Source of the DNA: Caldilineaceae bacterium
Lineage (GTDB): Bacteria; Chloroflexota; Anaerolineae; Caldilineales; Caldilineaceae
Direction: 5' to 3'
Assembly (NCBI GenBank): GCA_026645575.1
Contig: JAPKMW010000015.1
Location: 62,001 to 126,000 of the forward strand
DNA: 64,000 bases
How positions within the stretch are numbered: position 1 is the first letter of the stretch; every line of letters begins with the position of its first letter. The position numbers and the translations under genes were made by a program. Positions 8,765 to 18,090 of this stretch are shown here, piece by piece. The notes below the pieces were generated by a model, which was not told the origin of the DNA, did no database searches, and saw nothing but the letters and a program-made list of their open reading frames with translations.

Positions 8765-11107
8765 TTATTCTTTTACCCGCCATATCAGGAGCGCCAGCGC
8801 CCCATAGAGTGCTGCGCCGCCGAGTTGGGTGGCGCCAAAGCCGTAGGTCATGGCGATAGCGACAGCGAGCAGCGAACCCAGCACCGCGGCCACGCCGTTG
8901 ACGCTCCAGAGCAGCGCCACTTTGCGGGGGCTGGTTGGAAAACGGCGCAAGAGCGTCGGGAAGGGTATCCCCAAGCCAAGACCGGGCAAAGCGGCCAACA
9001 GCGCCGCCGCCACCAAGCGCACTGCCAGCGGCAAAGGCAGCAGCCGATCCAGCACCGTTGGCAGGAACAACCAGTAGAACAGGGCCAGCCCGGCTACCCA
9101 AAGCGCCGCCCAGCGAATGAGGCCGGGGCCATGTTGATCGATCCACCGTTTGCTAAGGTAACTGCCCGCGCCGGCGGCCAGCAAGAGCGCGCTCAAGACG
9201 GTCGCCAGCGCCAGCACCGGATAACCCAGCAGCAGTTGCAAGCGTTGGATCAACGGCGTCTCAATCCACATGAAGCCGACGCCAATCAACAGCACGTAGA
9301 GCAGCGCCGCCCACCAGGGCCACTCACCGCTGCTACTTTGTTCGCGCAAGGCCAACCCCACTAGCGCTAAGAGCAACAGGGCAGCGATAAAGATCCCTTG
9401 ACTAATCGCCGGCGGCAACCCCCAATCCAAATGGAAGAAGAAGGGGCAGTTGTCGTCGGTGGCGCTCAGATTGTAGGCGGCGTCGGCCTGGACAAACGCG
9501 CTGAGGCTCATGCCCTGACGCAGCGGGGCAAAGGCCATCTCAAAGTGACCGGGCAGAAAGAGCGGTTGCAGATCGAGCGCTTGCGCCTGCGCCATTGTAT
9601 TTTGCAGCAATGGTGGCGACAGTGGTGCTTTGCCGAGCAACAAGACGCTGGTGCGCAAGGTTGGGTCTTCATCGTTGCGCATCCAGAGCGCCAGATGATC
9701 CAGCGCCTGGGCCGGTGCAATGCCCAGCCCATCGAGCGCTTGCAAAGCAGTGATCATGGCGCGGCTGCCTTCCAGCGCGTTGTGGGTAATGATGGCAAGC
9801 TGGCCGGTCGGCGTCAGGCGATCAAAGTAACGTTGGAAGGCTTCGACGGTGAAGATGTAATTTTCGGCCAGGGCCAGACTGGTTGGTTCGGCGGCTTGCG
9901 TATAGACCAGATTGAGATAGATGAGATCATACACGCTTTGGCTACGTTCGACAAATGTACGCGCATCGCCAACCACTAACGTCACCTCCGGTCGATCCAG
10001 AATATTGCCATTGTAGGCGGCATCCGCGCGCGTTGCCGCCACCACGGCCGGGTTGACCTCGACGGCGGTAATGGTCGGCGCGCCTGCCAGCAAGGCCAAC
10101 AGAATATCTTTGCCGGCGCCAGCGCCCAGGATCAAGGTATTCGGGCGCTCCTGCGCCGTAAAAGGGAGAAATTCCGGTGTTGTACGCAAATCGCTGACCG
10201 TGTCCAAATTGCCGTCAAAGCGCAGCATATAACTGCCGGCGCCGCCATCGGTAAAGACAAATTTGGCGTTGGGGTCGTTGGTTGTCACCACATCGACGCG
10301 GGCAAAGGGGCTCCAGTAGGTTTGGGTAATGCGCGCCTGCTGGTTGGGATCGGTTAAGGTCGTCAGCATCGTCTTGTCGCGTGGTGGGTTGATCAGCCGC
10401 TCCGGTGCAAAATCCAGCCAACCACCACTTAGGTTGGCAACCCAGGCGCCAATGCTAATGATGGTGATGGCCACCAGCAGGCCAGCCACCCAACGTGTCT
10501 GTTTCCCTTTATCTCTTTGCGCGTAGTGAAAAAAGAGCGCCGTTATCCCCAACAAACCAGCCAGGAAGAGCAGAACACTAAAGGGACTCCAAAGGGTTAA
10601 CAGTCCCAGGATGGCGGCGACCCCGATTGCTGCGCCTGTTAGATCAGCGGCATACAATTGGTTGCTGGCCGTTGGTTGCGCCGCAAAGAGCAACGCTGTA
10701 CCAAAGCCGATCAAACTGAAAGGAAGCAGCGCCAGCAAGGCCTGCACCGGCAGGTTGATTGCGCCTGGCGCCCAAACGCTAATTGCATTGCCGAGGACAA
10801 ACGCCACACTCAACAACCCCAACACCAGCGGCAACAGGGCGACCGTCTGCCTTGCATTGCGCTTGCCGCCGGCTTGGGTTGCCAGCGCCGCGCCGATACT
10901 GATTCCCAGCACCCCCAACGCGACCGCCAGGAAGACATAGTGATATTGAAAATAGAGCGAGAAGATGCGGGTGACGGCTAGTTGATAGCCCAAGCCAGTG
11001 GCCGATAGCAAGGCGACGAGGATCGGCGAGAAAGGAAAGAGGACAGGCGCTGTGGCGGATGTTTGCCCGACAACCAGTTGCTTTGTAACTGAACGCTTAT
11101 TCGTCAT
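8765..11107 (-). CDS. Polytopic membrane protein with spermidine-synthase-like domain
   Basis: About 780 residues. An N-terminal block of membrane helices (YQLAVTRIFSLYFQYHYVFLAVALG onward, to about 240) leads into a spermine/spermidine-synthase-like Rossmann domain: TLILGAGAGKDILLAL (SAM/dcSAM loop), TAVEVNPAVVAATR, VVGDARTFV and YDLIYLNLV. More helices follow to the C-terminus. Such fusions are widespread and mostly uncharacterised; polyamine synthesis is not assured, and the usual Asp after the VGDAR region is replaced in LNLVYTQ. The ATG at 11107 has AAAGGG just upstream; a TTG at 11140 would add 11 residues. Confidence 0.8.
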   Translation of the reverse strand: MTNKRSVTKQLVVGQTSATAPVLFPFSPILVALLSATGLGYQLAVTRIFSLYFQYHYVFLAVALGVLGISIGAALATQAGGKRNARQTVALLPLVLGLLSVAFVLGNAISVWAPGAINLPVQALLALLPFSLIGFGTALLFAAQPTASNQLYAADLTGAAIGVAAILGLLTLWSPFSVLLFLAGLLGITALFFHYAQRDKGKQTRWVAGLLVAITIISIGAWVANLSGGWLDFAPERLINPPRDKTMLTTLTDPNQQARITQTYWSPFARVDVVTTNDPNAKFVFTDGGAGSYMLRFDGNLDTVSDLRTTPEFLPFTAQERPNTLILGAGAGKDILLALLAGAPTITAVEVNPAVVAATRADAAYNGNILDRPEVTLVVGDARTFVERSQSVYDLIYLNLVYTQAAEPTSLALAENYIFTVEAFQRYFDRLTPTGQLAIITHNALEGSRAMITALQALDGLGIAPAQALDHLALWMRNDEDPTLRTSVLLLGKAPLSPPLLQNTMAQAQALDLQPLFLPGHFEMAFAPLRQGMSLSAFVQADAAYNLSATDDNCPFFFHLDWGLPPAISQGIFIAALLLLALVGLALREQSSSGEWPWWAALLYVLLIGVGFMWIETPLIQRLQLLLGYPVLALATVLSALLLAAGAGSYLSKRWIDQHGPGLIRWAALWVAGLALFYWLFLPTVLDRLLPLPLAVRLVAAALLAALPGLGLGIPFPTLLRRFPTSPRKVALLWSVNGVAAVLGSLLAVAIAMTYGFGATQLGGAALYGALALLIWRVKE

Positions 11108-11154
11108 TCCACCCTTTGGCTTCTTCAAAAAAATCTTCAAATGAGTTTACCCGT

Positions 11155-11224
11155 CCCATAGGGACGCCTGAGTTTAGAGGCGAAAATAAGGCTGTTCGTT
11201 CCTAAACTCAAGCATCCCTATGGG
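11155..11224. repeat. 22-bp inverted repeat in the gene spacer
   Basis: Arms at 11155-11176 and 11203-11224 match at 20 of 22 positions. It lies between the end of the sugar-permease operon (11245) and the next gene, so it may terminate that operon. Confidence 0.75.
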
Positions 11225-11244
11225 ATAAATCGAAAGACGCACGG

Positions 11245-12129
11245 CTATTTAATCCCCGTCATCGAAATGCCTTCGACAAAGGCGCGTTGGGCGATGAAGA
11301 AGACGATCACCACTGGCAACGTGCAAACTACGGTCGCGGCCATGAGTAGATTCATCTTCACATCAAACTGGCCGTTGAAATACGCCAGACCAACCGCTAC
11401 TGTATATTTCTCGACCGTATTGAGGTATAGCAACGGGTAGCGTAGGTCATTCCAAATGTCTTTGAAGCTCAGAATGGCGATTACGGTCAGCACCGGCGTC
11501 GAGAGGGGTACGATCAGATTCCAGATCACGCGCAAGGTGCCGGCGCCGTCCATGTTGGCGGCCTCCTCCAATTCTCTGGGAATCGACATAAAGAACTGCC
11601 GCATGAGAAAGATCGCATACGCCTCACCAAACCAGGCCGGCACAATCATCGGTAGGAAGGTGTCGATCCAGCCCAGGTTGCTAAAGAGAATGAAGCGCGG
11701 AATCCAGTAGACGGCGTCGGGCAACATCAAGGTCGCCAGCAGCACGGCAAAGAGCGCATCCTTGCCCGGCGCTTCCAGACGGGCAAAGGCGTAGGCGATT
11801 AGCACACACGAGATCAAACGCCCACTGATCATCCCCACTTCAATTGTCAAGGTATTACGAAAGAAGATCTGAAAGGGCAGCAACGGATTGGCAAAGGCAT
11901 CGATAAAGTTGCGCCAGATCGGTGGGGTGGGGATCCACTCCGGCGGCCAGATAAAAATCTTGTGTTCTGGTTTTAACCCGGAGGAGATCATCCAGTAGAA
12001 AGGAAAGAGAAAGAGCAGGCTCAGGACGATCAACAACCCGTAAACCAGCAGATTGCGTAACCGGTCATTGCGGGTGCGCGAGGTTAACCCGCTGGCCGTT
12101 TGGGCGCGTGGCAAGGCAATGGTGCTCAT
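11245..12129 (-). CDS. Sugar ABC transporter permease, MalG/UgpE type
   Basis: A 294-residue inner-membrane permease with about six helices. The cytosolic EAA loop that contacts the ATPase reads EAANMDGAGTLRVIWNLIVPLS (near 190-211). An N-terminal helix (LLVYGLLIVLSLLFLFPFYWM) matches CUT1-family permeases. It overlaps the partner permease by four bases (ATGA), implying translational coupling. No ATPase gene lies in the operon, so a shared MsmX-type ATPase encoded elsewhere is likely. Confidence 0.93.
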   Translation of the reverse strand: MSTIALPRAQTASGLTSRTRNDRLRNLLVYGLLIVLSLLFLFPFYWMISSGLKPEHKIFIWPPEWIPTPPIWRNFIDAFANPLLPFQIFFRNTLTIEVGMISGRLISCVLIAYAFARLEAPGKDALFAVLLATLMLPDAVYWIPRFILFSNLGWIDTFLPMIVPAWFGEAYAIFLMRQFFMSIPRELEEAANMDGAGTLRVIWNLIVPLSTPVLTVIAILSFKDIWNDLRYPLLYLNTVEKYTVAVGLAYFNGQFDVKMNLLMAATVVCTLPVVIVFFIAQRAFVEGISMTGIK

Positions 12130-13079
12130 CGCTTATTCCTTTCCCCTTCGTTATAGACCCACATATCGGACGAGCGCAGAATGATGAGCGTGAGGATCAG
12201 AATGATCACAAACAAGATCCACGCCAGCGCCGTCGCATAGCCCATGCCGTTGAAATTCTGGAAGGCATTGGTATAGACCAGCAACATATAGAGCAAGGTC
12301 GATTGATCCGGCCCGCCTAACGTGCCGGCCCGTGCGCCGGAGATGACATAGGCTGAGTCAAAGGCTTGAAACGAGCCGATCACCGCCATGACAAAGTTGA
12401 AGAAGATAGTTGCACTGAGCATCGGCAAGGTAATGCGGAAGAAGCGCACGAGCCGACTGGCGCCATCCAACTCGGAGGCTTCGTATAGGGACTTCGGGAT
12501 ACCCTTTAACCCGGCCAAGAAGATCAACATCTCGCCGCCGACATTCCAAGTACTCATGATGATCAAGCCCCAGAGGGCAAAGTCCGGGTCGCCAAACCAG
12601 TTGGGGCCTGCAATGCCAAAGAGACCCAGCAACCCATTGACCGGGCCAAAGCGGGGGTTGAGAATCCACGACCAGAGTACCGCCGCCGCTACACTCGCCA
12701 CCACCGCCGGCATATAAAAGGCTGTGCGAAAGAACCCAACCCCATGCGTCGCTTCATTGAGTAGAATCGCCAGAAAGAGCGCGGTGATCAGCTTCAGGGG
12801 TATACTAAAGATCGTATAGAAAAAGGTAACGCGCAACGAATGGTAGAAATCGGGGTCGGCGGAAAAGGCACGCACATAGTTATCCAGCCCCACCCACTGG
12901 GGCGGCTGCAACATACCCCACTTGGTAAAGCTGATATAGAGCGAGTAGATCATCGGCCCTAGGGTAAACAGAATAAAGCCGATAACCCACGGCGCCACAC
13001 ACAACCAAAAGACCCGCGCCTCATGGCTGGCTTTGCGACTATATGCTCGCCCCGGTCGAGTAATGGCGGCTGTTGCCAT
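12126..13079 (-). CDS. Sugar ABC transporter permease, MalF/UgpA type
   Basis: A 317-residue permease with six predicted helices, beginning WLCVAPWVIGFILFTLGPMIYSLYISF as CUT1 MalF/UgpA proteins do. The EAA loop is YEASELDGASRLVRFFRITLPML. It pairs with the MalG-type permease downstream, overlapping its start by four bases, and follows the binding-protein gene at 13207. The sugar is unknown; a neighbouring repressor and glycosidase genes suggest an oligosaccharide. Confidence 0.93.
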   Translation of the reverse strand: MATAAITRPGRAYSRKASHEARVFWLCVAPWVIGFILFTLGPMIYSLYISFTKWGMLQPPQWVGLDNYVRAFSADPDFYHSLRVTFFYTIFSIPLKLITALFLAILLNEATHGVGFFRTAFYMPAVVASVAAAVLWSWILNPRFGPVNGLLGLFGIAGPNWFGDPDFALWGLIIMSTWNVGGEMLIFLAGLKGIPKSLYEASELDGASRLVRFFRITLPMLSATIFFNFVMAVIGSFQAFDSAYVISGARAGTLGGPDQSTLLYMLLVYTNAFQNFNGMGYATALAWILFVIILILTLIILRSSDMWVYNEGERNKR

Positions 13080-13093
13080 AGTTGCTCCTTTGG

Positions 13094-13199
13094 AGGTAGA
13101 CAGGGAGACAGGGAGACAGGTAGACAGGTAGGCAGGTAGACAGGTTGGTATATATTCCTATTTACCTGTGTACCTGTGTACCTGTCTACCTGTCTACCT
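13094..13199. repeat. Tandem-repeat hairpin inside the sugar-transport operon
   Basis: The left side (13094-13145) is a run of AGACAGG(T/G)-type units, the right side (13161-13199) a run of TACCTGTC units, complementary to the left. It sits between binding-protein and permease genes, where an mRNA hairpin could protect the upstream message or reduce downstream expression. Confidence 0.75.
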
Positions 13200-13206
13200 T
13201 ACCCAC

Positions 13207-14523
13207 CTAATTCGCGGCCAGACAGGCATCCGCGTCCGCGGCGGCTTTGTCCATGGCGTCCTGAACGCTGGTGCCGTTGAGGAAGATGTCTTCCATGCCG
13301 GCTTTGAAGTTTTTCTCACCACATTCGAGCCACTTGGGGGTGGTAAATTCAGGCAGCGGCTTGACGTTGTTCAGATCGTTGATGATCTGCTTGTCATATT
13401 CATCGTCGCCCAACTTCTGTTCGTCGGCCACGGCCTGAACGGCGGTGAGGGCATAGTTGGCAAATTCTTTGGCACCATCGCCGGCGGCGATGTACTTGAG
13501 GAACTTCCAGGCGGCGTCCTTGTTTTCGCCCTTGGCGTTCAGGGTGAAGCCGGCCCAACAGAGGGCGTTGGCGCGACCCGCCGGACCCGCCGGCAGTTCA
13601 ACAGTGCCAAAGCTCAAGTCCGGATTGGCCTTGTAATCCTTGAGCGGCCAGCGGCCCGTCCACTGCATGGCGACCTTGCCGGTCTGGAAAAGATCAGCGC
13701 CGGCCAGTGCATCAATGTCCGCCTTGGCTGGGGCGACTTTGTGGGTAACAATCAGATCAACATACCATTGCAACGCCGCAATCGTCTCCGGGCTGTTCAT
13801 GAAACCGGTGGTCTTCGTGCCGTCTTCACTCACCACGCTGCCGCCATTCTGGTAGATAATCGGCAACACGCCGCGCAGCCAATAGAGGTCGCCCCAACTG
13901 TTGGGGATCATGATGCCCCACTGGCTACCATCGGGCTTGGTCGTCGCCTGGGCGGCGGCCAAGAGATCGTCCCATGTCCACTCGGCGGTGGGATAGGCGA
14001 CGCCGGCTTCATCAAAGAGCTTCTTGTTGTAATAGAGGACCAGCGGGCTATAGTCCTTGGTCAGGTAGTAGGTCTGGCCGTTGACTTGCCCAAAGGAGGC
14101 GACGCCCGGCAAGAAGGCGCTCATGTCGAGCGGATCGCTGCCATTGATGTAATCATCCAGCGGCGCCACCGCTCCTTCGGCCACATAGCGCGCCACATCG
14201 CCGTCGCCATTCTGCCAGATGTCGGGCGCATTGCCGGCGGCGATCTGCGCCAGCAGCTTGGTGCCGTAATCTTGCGGGATGCACTCCAAATTTACCTTGA
14301 TCTCCGGGTTGGCGGCTTCAAAGGACTTGATGGCGTTGTTGAAGGGTTCCAACGCATCACCGCTTTCCCAACAACTAATGCGGATGGTGGTTGGGCCGCC
14401 GGCTGCGGCTTCACCGCCCGCTGCGCCCGTTGCGCCTGGTTGTCCACCCGGCGCCGGACAGGCTGTGATGATCAAGCTAATGACCATCAACAAGCCCAAT
14501 AGACCAAAGAACTTCCGTTTCAT
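13207..14523 (-). CDS. Sugar ABC transporter substrate-binding lipoprotein
   Basis: A 438-residue extracellular solute-binding protein of family 1. The N-terminus is a lipoprotein signal (MKRKFFGLLGLLMVISLIITAC, lipobox ITAC with Cys near 22) followed by a Gly/Ala-rich linker. The fold signature is visible in TTIRISCWESGDALEPFNNAIKSFEAANPEIKVNLE and in NAPDIWQNGDGDVARYV. It is the first transport gene after lacI and supplies the two permeases downstream. Ligand unknown. Confidence 0.93.
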   Translation of the reverse strand: MKRKFFGLLGLLMVISLIITACPAPGGQPGATGAAGGEAAAGGPTTIRISCWESGDALEPFNNAIKSFEAANPEIKVNLECIPQDYGTKLLAQIAAGNAPDIWQNGDGDVARYVAEGAVAPLDDYINGSDPLDMSAFLPGVASFGQVNGQTYYLTKDYSPLVLYYNKKLFDEAGVAYPTAEWTWDDLLAAAQATTKPDGSQWGIMIPNSWGDLYWLRGVLPIIYQNGGSVVSEDGTKTTGFMNSPETIAALQWYVDLIVTHKVAPAKADIDALAGADLFQTGKVAMQWTGRWPLKDYKANPDLSFGTVELPAGPAGRANALCWAGFTLNAKGENKDAAWKFLKYIAAGDGAKEFANYALTAVQAVADEQKLGDDEYDKQIINDLNNVKPLPEFTTPKWLECGEKNFKAGMEDIFLNGTSVQDAMDKAAADADACLAAN

Positions 14524-14567
14524 AGCTTGTCACTCCTTGGTTAGAAAGATTTATGGTACGGTGGGGG

Positions 14568-14692
14568 GTAGGTAGACAGGGAAACAGGTAGACAGGTAGA
14601 CAGGTGAATGGGGACATAGATACCTGTCTACTTGGTCCCTGTTTCCCTGTCTACCTGTCTACCTGTTTCCCTGTTTCCCTATCTACCTACCT
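14568..14692. repeat. Tandem-repeat hairpin between lacI and the binding-protein gene
   Basis: AGGTAGACAGG(GAA)-type units on the left (14568-14606) and CCTGTCTACCTG/TTTCCC units on the right (14631-14692) are complementary. It uses almost the same unit as the hairpin at 13094-13199 in the same operon. Confidence 0.75.
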
Positions 14693-14709
14693 TTCCCACA
14701 TGATACACG

Positions 14710-15735
14710 TTACTGACGCACACTCGATTGACGGATAATGAGCCGGGGGGGCAGGTGCAGTTGTGTGCTGGCCGGGGTTTCGCCTTGCATCAACTGTATC
14801 AACAGATTGACAATTTCCCGCCCAACTTGGCGCACCGGTTGGCGCACCGAGGTTAGAGGGGGGGAGAGATGTTGCACCCCCGGCGTATCATCAAAGCCGG
14901 TGACGGCGACATCCTTACCGACCGTGAATCCTGCTGCTTGCACCGCTTGCAGCGCTCCAATCGCCAGATGATCATCGACAGCGGCGATTGCCGTTGGGCG
15001 AAGCGCTAGCGGTAGTTGTAGTAACGCAGCACTCTGCGCATAGCCCACCGGTACTTCCCCCTCCCCGCGCCGTACCCACGCGGGATCAACCGGAATGCCA
15101 GCGTTGCGCATGGCATCCAGGTAGCCATTAACTCTGGACGTGCCGGTGCGTGAACCCTCCGGCCAGGCTAACAGGGCAATCCGGCGATGACCTTGCTCCA
15201 GCAAATGTTCGACCGCGGCGCGCAAACCGGCGCGGCCATCCACATCGACGTAGGGAAAGCGCCAGTCAGGGTTAGCGCGGCCAAAGGCGACAAAGGGAAA
15301 ATCGATCTGCCGTAAGAGGCGGATGCGCGGGTCATCGTAATTGGTGCTGGTGATAATAAAACCGTCCACGCGACCGGTGCGAATGAGATCATGATAGACG
15401 GCGCTTTGATCGCTGCTTTTGTGGCTGGGGAAGAGCAGCACATGATAGCCGGCCGCTTCCGCCGCTTCGACCGTGCTGCCCAGAAATTGATCCAAAATCG
15501 GGCTAGCGCGATCCGGCGTCGTCGGCTCCCAGGAGTAGCCAATCAGATGGCTGGCCTGTTTGCGCAGATTGCGCGCCGTCACATTGGTGCGATAGCCAAG
15601 CATCGTAACTGCCTGTTGGATGGCGGCGGCAGTTTCGGGTGTCACCGTAGCTTGACCATTTAACACCTTCGAGACCGTTTGATAGCTGACGCCAACGTGC
15701 GCTGCTACATCTTTGAGCGTAACACGTTTTGACAC
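14710..15735 (-). CDS. LacI-family transcriptional repressor
   Basis: A 341-residue regulator with the LacI HTH at residues 6-60 ([35 protein letters not shown]) followed by a periplasmic-binding-protein-like sensor domain ([59 protein letters not shown]). It starts at GTG 15735, with GAGGAG 8 nt upstream. Its promoter contains two identical palindromes with the central CG typical for this family, so it probably represses itself and, by read-through, the binding protein and permeases downstream on the same strand. The inducer is probably the imported sugar. Confidence 0.93.
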   Translation of the reverse strand: MSKRVTLKDVAAHVGVSYQTVSKVLNGQATVTPETAAAIQQAVTMLGYRTNVTARNLRKQASHLIGYSWEPTTPDRASPILDQFLGSTVEAAEAAGYHVLLFPSHKSSDQSAVYHDLIRTGRVDGFIITSTNYDDPRIRLLRQIDFPFVAFGRANPDWRFPYVDVDGRAGLRAAVEHLLEQGHRRIALLAWPEGSRTGTSRVNGYLDAMRNAGIPVDPAWVRRGEGEVPVGYAQSAALLQLPLALRPTAIAAVDDHLAIGALQAVQAAGFTVGKDVAVTGFDDTPGVQHLSPPLTSVRQPVRQVGREIVNLLIQLMQGETPASTQLHLPPRLIIRQSSVRQ

Positions 15736-15792
15736 GCGATGGCTCCTCAGTCTGGTGTGCGCTTTTGCAAAAGCTCGTTTTGATGAATGGGT

Positions 15793-15804
15793 GCGAACGT
15801 TCGC
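15793..15804. promoter_or_regulatory. LacI-type operator, distal copy
   Basis: Perfect 12-bp palindrome GCGAACGTTCGC, identical to the copy at 15834-15845; centres are 41 bp apart, about four helical turns. It lies in the lacI 5' leader. Confidence 0.8.
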
Positions 15805-15833
15805 CTAGGTTAGCAAAAAAAATAGGGAACTGT

Positions 15834-15845
15834 GCGAACGTTCGC
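15834..15845. promoter_or_regulatory. LacI-type operator at the transcription start
   Basis: Second GCGAACGTTCGC palindrome, within 6-18 nt downstream of the -10 box, so a bound repressor would cover the start point. Both copies share the flanks GT...CT, giving 16 identical bases. Confidence 0.82.
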
Positions 15846-15851
15846 CTAAAA

Positions 15852-15880
15852 GTATAACAGAGAATAAAAGGAGGTGTCAA
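15852..15880 (-). promoter_or_regulatory. Sigma-70-type promoter of lacI
   Basis: On the minus strand TTGACA (15880-15875), a 17-bp spacer, then TTATAC (15857-15852). The consensus -35, near-consensus -10 and ideal spacing, directly ahead of the operators, make this the best-supported promoter in the window. Confidence 0.8.
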
Positions 15881-15924
15881 ATTACTTGAGGCGTGTTTGT
15901 GCGTGACAATCAATATACAGGCTA

Positions 15925-16830
15925 TTACTGCCCGGCCAGCCCGCTGTAACTAATGCCTTCGATATAGTAGCGGCTGAAGATAAAGAAGAGGATCAACATG
16001 GGAATGGCGTTAAACATCGCCGCCACCAGAATCGCTGTCAAGTCGTTCGTGTATTGATAACGGAAAAAGCTCATGCCCACCGTCAGCGTCATGCGGTCAA
16101 CGCTTTGTAAAAAGAGCAGCGGCGCCACAAAATCATTCCAAGAACCCTGAAAGGCCAGGATGGCAAAGGTGAGCAGCGCCGGTCGCGAGAGGGGGAGGGC
16201 AATGTTCCAGTAGGTGCCAAAGCGGCCTAAGCCGTCCATCTGCGCCGCTTCTTCCAACTCTCTAGGAATCGACTTGAAGAACTGGGTCAACATCAAAATG
16301 CCAACCGGCGCCACCAGCCGCGGGATGATCAGCGGCCAGAAGGTGTTGACCCAACCAATGCGCGAGTAAAAGACATAGGCTGGAATTAACGTCACCGCTG
16401 CCGGAATTGCTAGGCTGGCAATGATGGCGCCAAAGATCAGATCCTGCCCAGGAAAGCGCAGCCGGGCAAAGGCATAGGCCGCCAACGAGCAGAAGAAGAC
16501 TTGACTCGCCACATTGACCACTGCCAACCAGACACTATTAAACAGCCACCGCGGTAGCAACCGCCCTTCGGCGCTGGGAATCGAGAAATTCCAGACTCGT
16601 TCCCAATTGTCCGTGCGCCACTCTTCCGGGAAAATCGATGGTGGAAAGGCGATTATCTCCGCCGTGGTCTTAAAGGTACCGAGAAACGAAAGGATAAAGG
16701 GCGCAAAAGCAATGAGCGCCATCAGGGTGAGTAAGAAATAGCGCAAGAACGTCCCCAACCGAAAGCGTTGGGCTTCGGGGCTGTTGGTTTGGGGAACTGA
16801 CGCTGCTTGTCGTTGTGAGATTGTCGCCAT
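15925..16830 (-). CDS. Sugar ABC transporter permease, MalG/UgpE type (second system)
   Basis: About 301 residues with six helices; the N-terminal helix reads YFLLTLMALIAFAPFILSFLGTFKT and the EAA loop EAAQMDGLGRFGTYWNIALPLS. The ATG at 16830 is chosen because GGAAG precedes it by 5-6 nt; an in-frame upstream ATG (16893) would put the start inside the repeat hairpin at 16855. It is the last gene of the second sugar importer; no ATPase gene is present here either. Confidence 0.92.
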   Translation of the reverse strand: MATISQRQAASVPQTNSPEAQRFRLGTFLRYFLLTLMALIAFAPFILSFLGTFKTTAEIIAFPPSIFPEEWRTDNWERVWNFSIPSAEGRLLPRWLFNSVWLAVVNVASQVFFCSLAAYAFARLRFPGQDLIFGAIIASLAIPAAVTLIPAYVFYSRIGWVNTFWPLIIPRLVAPVGILMLTQFFKSIPRELEEAAQMDGLGRFGTYWNIALPLSRPALLTFAILAFQGSWNDFVAPLLFLQSVDRMTLTVGMSFFRYQYTNDLTAILVAAMFNAIPMLILFFIFSRYYIEGISYSGLAGQ

Positions 16831-16854
16831 CCGTGCTTCCTTTGTTCGTAAGCG

Positions 16855-16940
16855 ATTAAGAGATAGAGAGATACAGAGATTTTGTCGAGCCAATCTCTTA
16901 ATCTCTCTATCTCTTAATCTCTCTATCTCTTAGTCTCTAT
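16855..16940. repeat. Tandem-repeat hairpin between two permease genes
   Basis: Left arm 16855-16881 (AAGAGATAGAGAG-type units) and right arm 16892-16940 (CTCTCTATCTCTTAAT units, repeated) are complementary. Another intra-operon hairpin with its own repeat unit. Confidence 0.75.
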
Positions 16941-16958
16941 CGCACTTACCAAAACTTG

Positions 16959-17951
16959 CTAATATTGTTGGGTTGACTGCTCAATATACCGCCGCTGAAA
17001 GATCGTAATCAACACAATGATCGCGGCCAGAATAAAGGCCATGGCGGCGCCAAAGCCGGCTTCGGGGGAGGTCTGGCGGCCCAGCGTCTTCTGAAAGATC
17101 AAGAGCGCCGGGGTCAACGTCGTCTTGAGTGGGCCGCCGGCGGTAAGGACATACGCCTGGTCAAAGACCTGAAATGTGCCGATGGTGCCTAGAATAACCA
17201 CCAGCGCAACCACCGGACGCAGCAGCGGCAAGGTGATGTGCCAGAAGGCGCGCCAGCCGGTCGCCCCATCTAGCGACGCCGCTTCATAGAGATAGCCCGG
17301 CACATCTTGTAGCGCGGCCAGAAACATGATCATAAAGGTCGGAATCGTGGTAAAGATCGCCAACCCCATAATCGCTGTCCACGCCACACTGGGGCCACGT
17401 AGAATCTCGGCCACACCTTCCATGCCCAGGCTTGCCCAAAGGGGATCCAGGAGCCGATTGGCGCTTTGCAGCCAGGCAATATCTGTGCCGAGCAGGTAGT
17501 TGATAAACCCCTGGCGTTGGTACAACCAGAAAAAAATCAACCCAATCACCACCGACGAGGCAACGCTAGGCGAGTAGAGTAGGGTGCGATAGATCCGCAA
17601 TCCTGTCAGTCTGGCATTCAGCAACACGGCCAAAAAGATGGCGCCGATGGTCTGAATGGTCGTTACAATAATGAAGTACCAGAAGACATTAATTAACGAG
17701 GTGAGAAAATCCCGCTCCCGAAACGCACGTAGGTAATTGTCAAACCCTACAAACTCAGGCTCCACCTGTACATAAGGCGCTGTTAAGTTGGTAAAGCTGA
17801 TGTAAAAAACATAGAACAACAACCCATAGGTAAAAATCCCGCCCACAATCAAGTAGGGCGCAATAAAGAGATAGCCCGTCAACGCTTCCCGACGGGCGAG
17901 TGAACGCGCTCGGTTGTTGGTGGCAGGTGTTCGATCCGTGGCGACAGCCAT
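16959..17951 (-). CDS. Sugar ABC transporter permease, MalF/UgpA type (second system)
   Basis: A 330-residue permease, N-terminal segment LTGYLFIAPYLIVGGIFTYGLLFYVFYISF and EAA loop YEAASLDGATGWRAFWHITLPLLRP. The long extracytoplasmic part after the third helix (LLGTDIAWLQSANRLLDPLWASLG) is usual for this subfamily. It lies between the binding protein at 18091 and the second permease. Confidence 0.93.
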   Translation of the reverse strand: MAVATDRTPATNNRARSLARREALTGYLFIAPYLIVGGIFTYGLLFYVFYISFTNLTAPYVQVEPEFVGFDNYLRAFRERDFLTSLINVFWYFIIVTTIQTIGAIFLAVLLNARLTGLRIYRTLLYSPSVASSVVIGLIFFWLYQRQGFINYLLGTDIAWLQSANRLLDPLWASLGMEGVAEILRGPSVAWTAIMGLAIFTTIPTFMIMFLAALQDVPGYLYEAASLDGATGWRAFWHITLPLLRPVVALVVILGTIGTFQVFDQAYVLTAGGPLKTTLTPALLIFQKTLGRQTSPEAGFGAAMAFILAAIIVLITIFQRRYIEQSTQQY

Positions 17952-17973
17952 GATTGCTCTCCTCTTGGTAGGA

Positions 17974-18079
17974 ACACTACAGCGGATTTGGGAGGTAACG
18001 GATTTCTTGCTTTAGCCGTTGATAGGAGAGACAATTCGCTCCTACCGACATCCGTTCCTTCCTAGATCTACTGTAGTGT
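17974..18079. mobile_element. MITE-like element with ACACTACA ends, 106 bp
   Basis: The terminal 30 bp (17974-18003 and 18050-18079) are inverted repeats matching at 24 of 30 positions. The same end sequence (ACACTACAGCGGATTT) bounds the 283-bp element at 40373-40655. There is no coding capacity and no obvious target-site duplication. Confidence 0.6.
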
Positions 18080-18090
18080 CCTGGCAACGG

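Noticed and set aside
13168..14502. Open frame of 444 codons on the plus strand
   Set aside because: It is antisense to a clear substrate-binding lipoprotein gene; its composition mirrors that gene.
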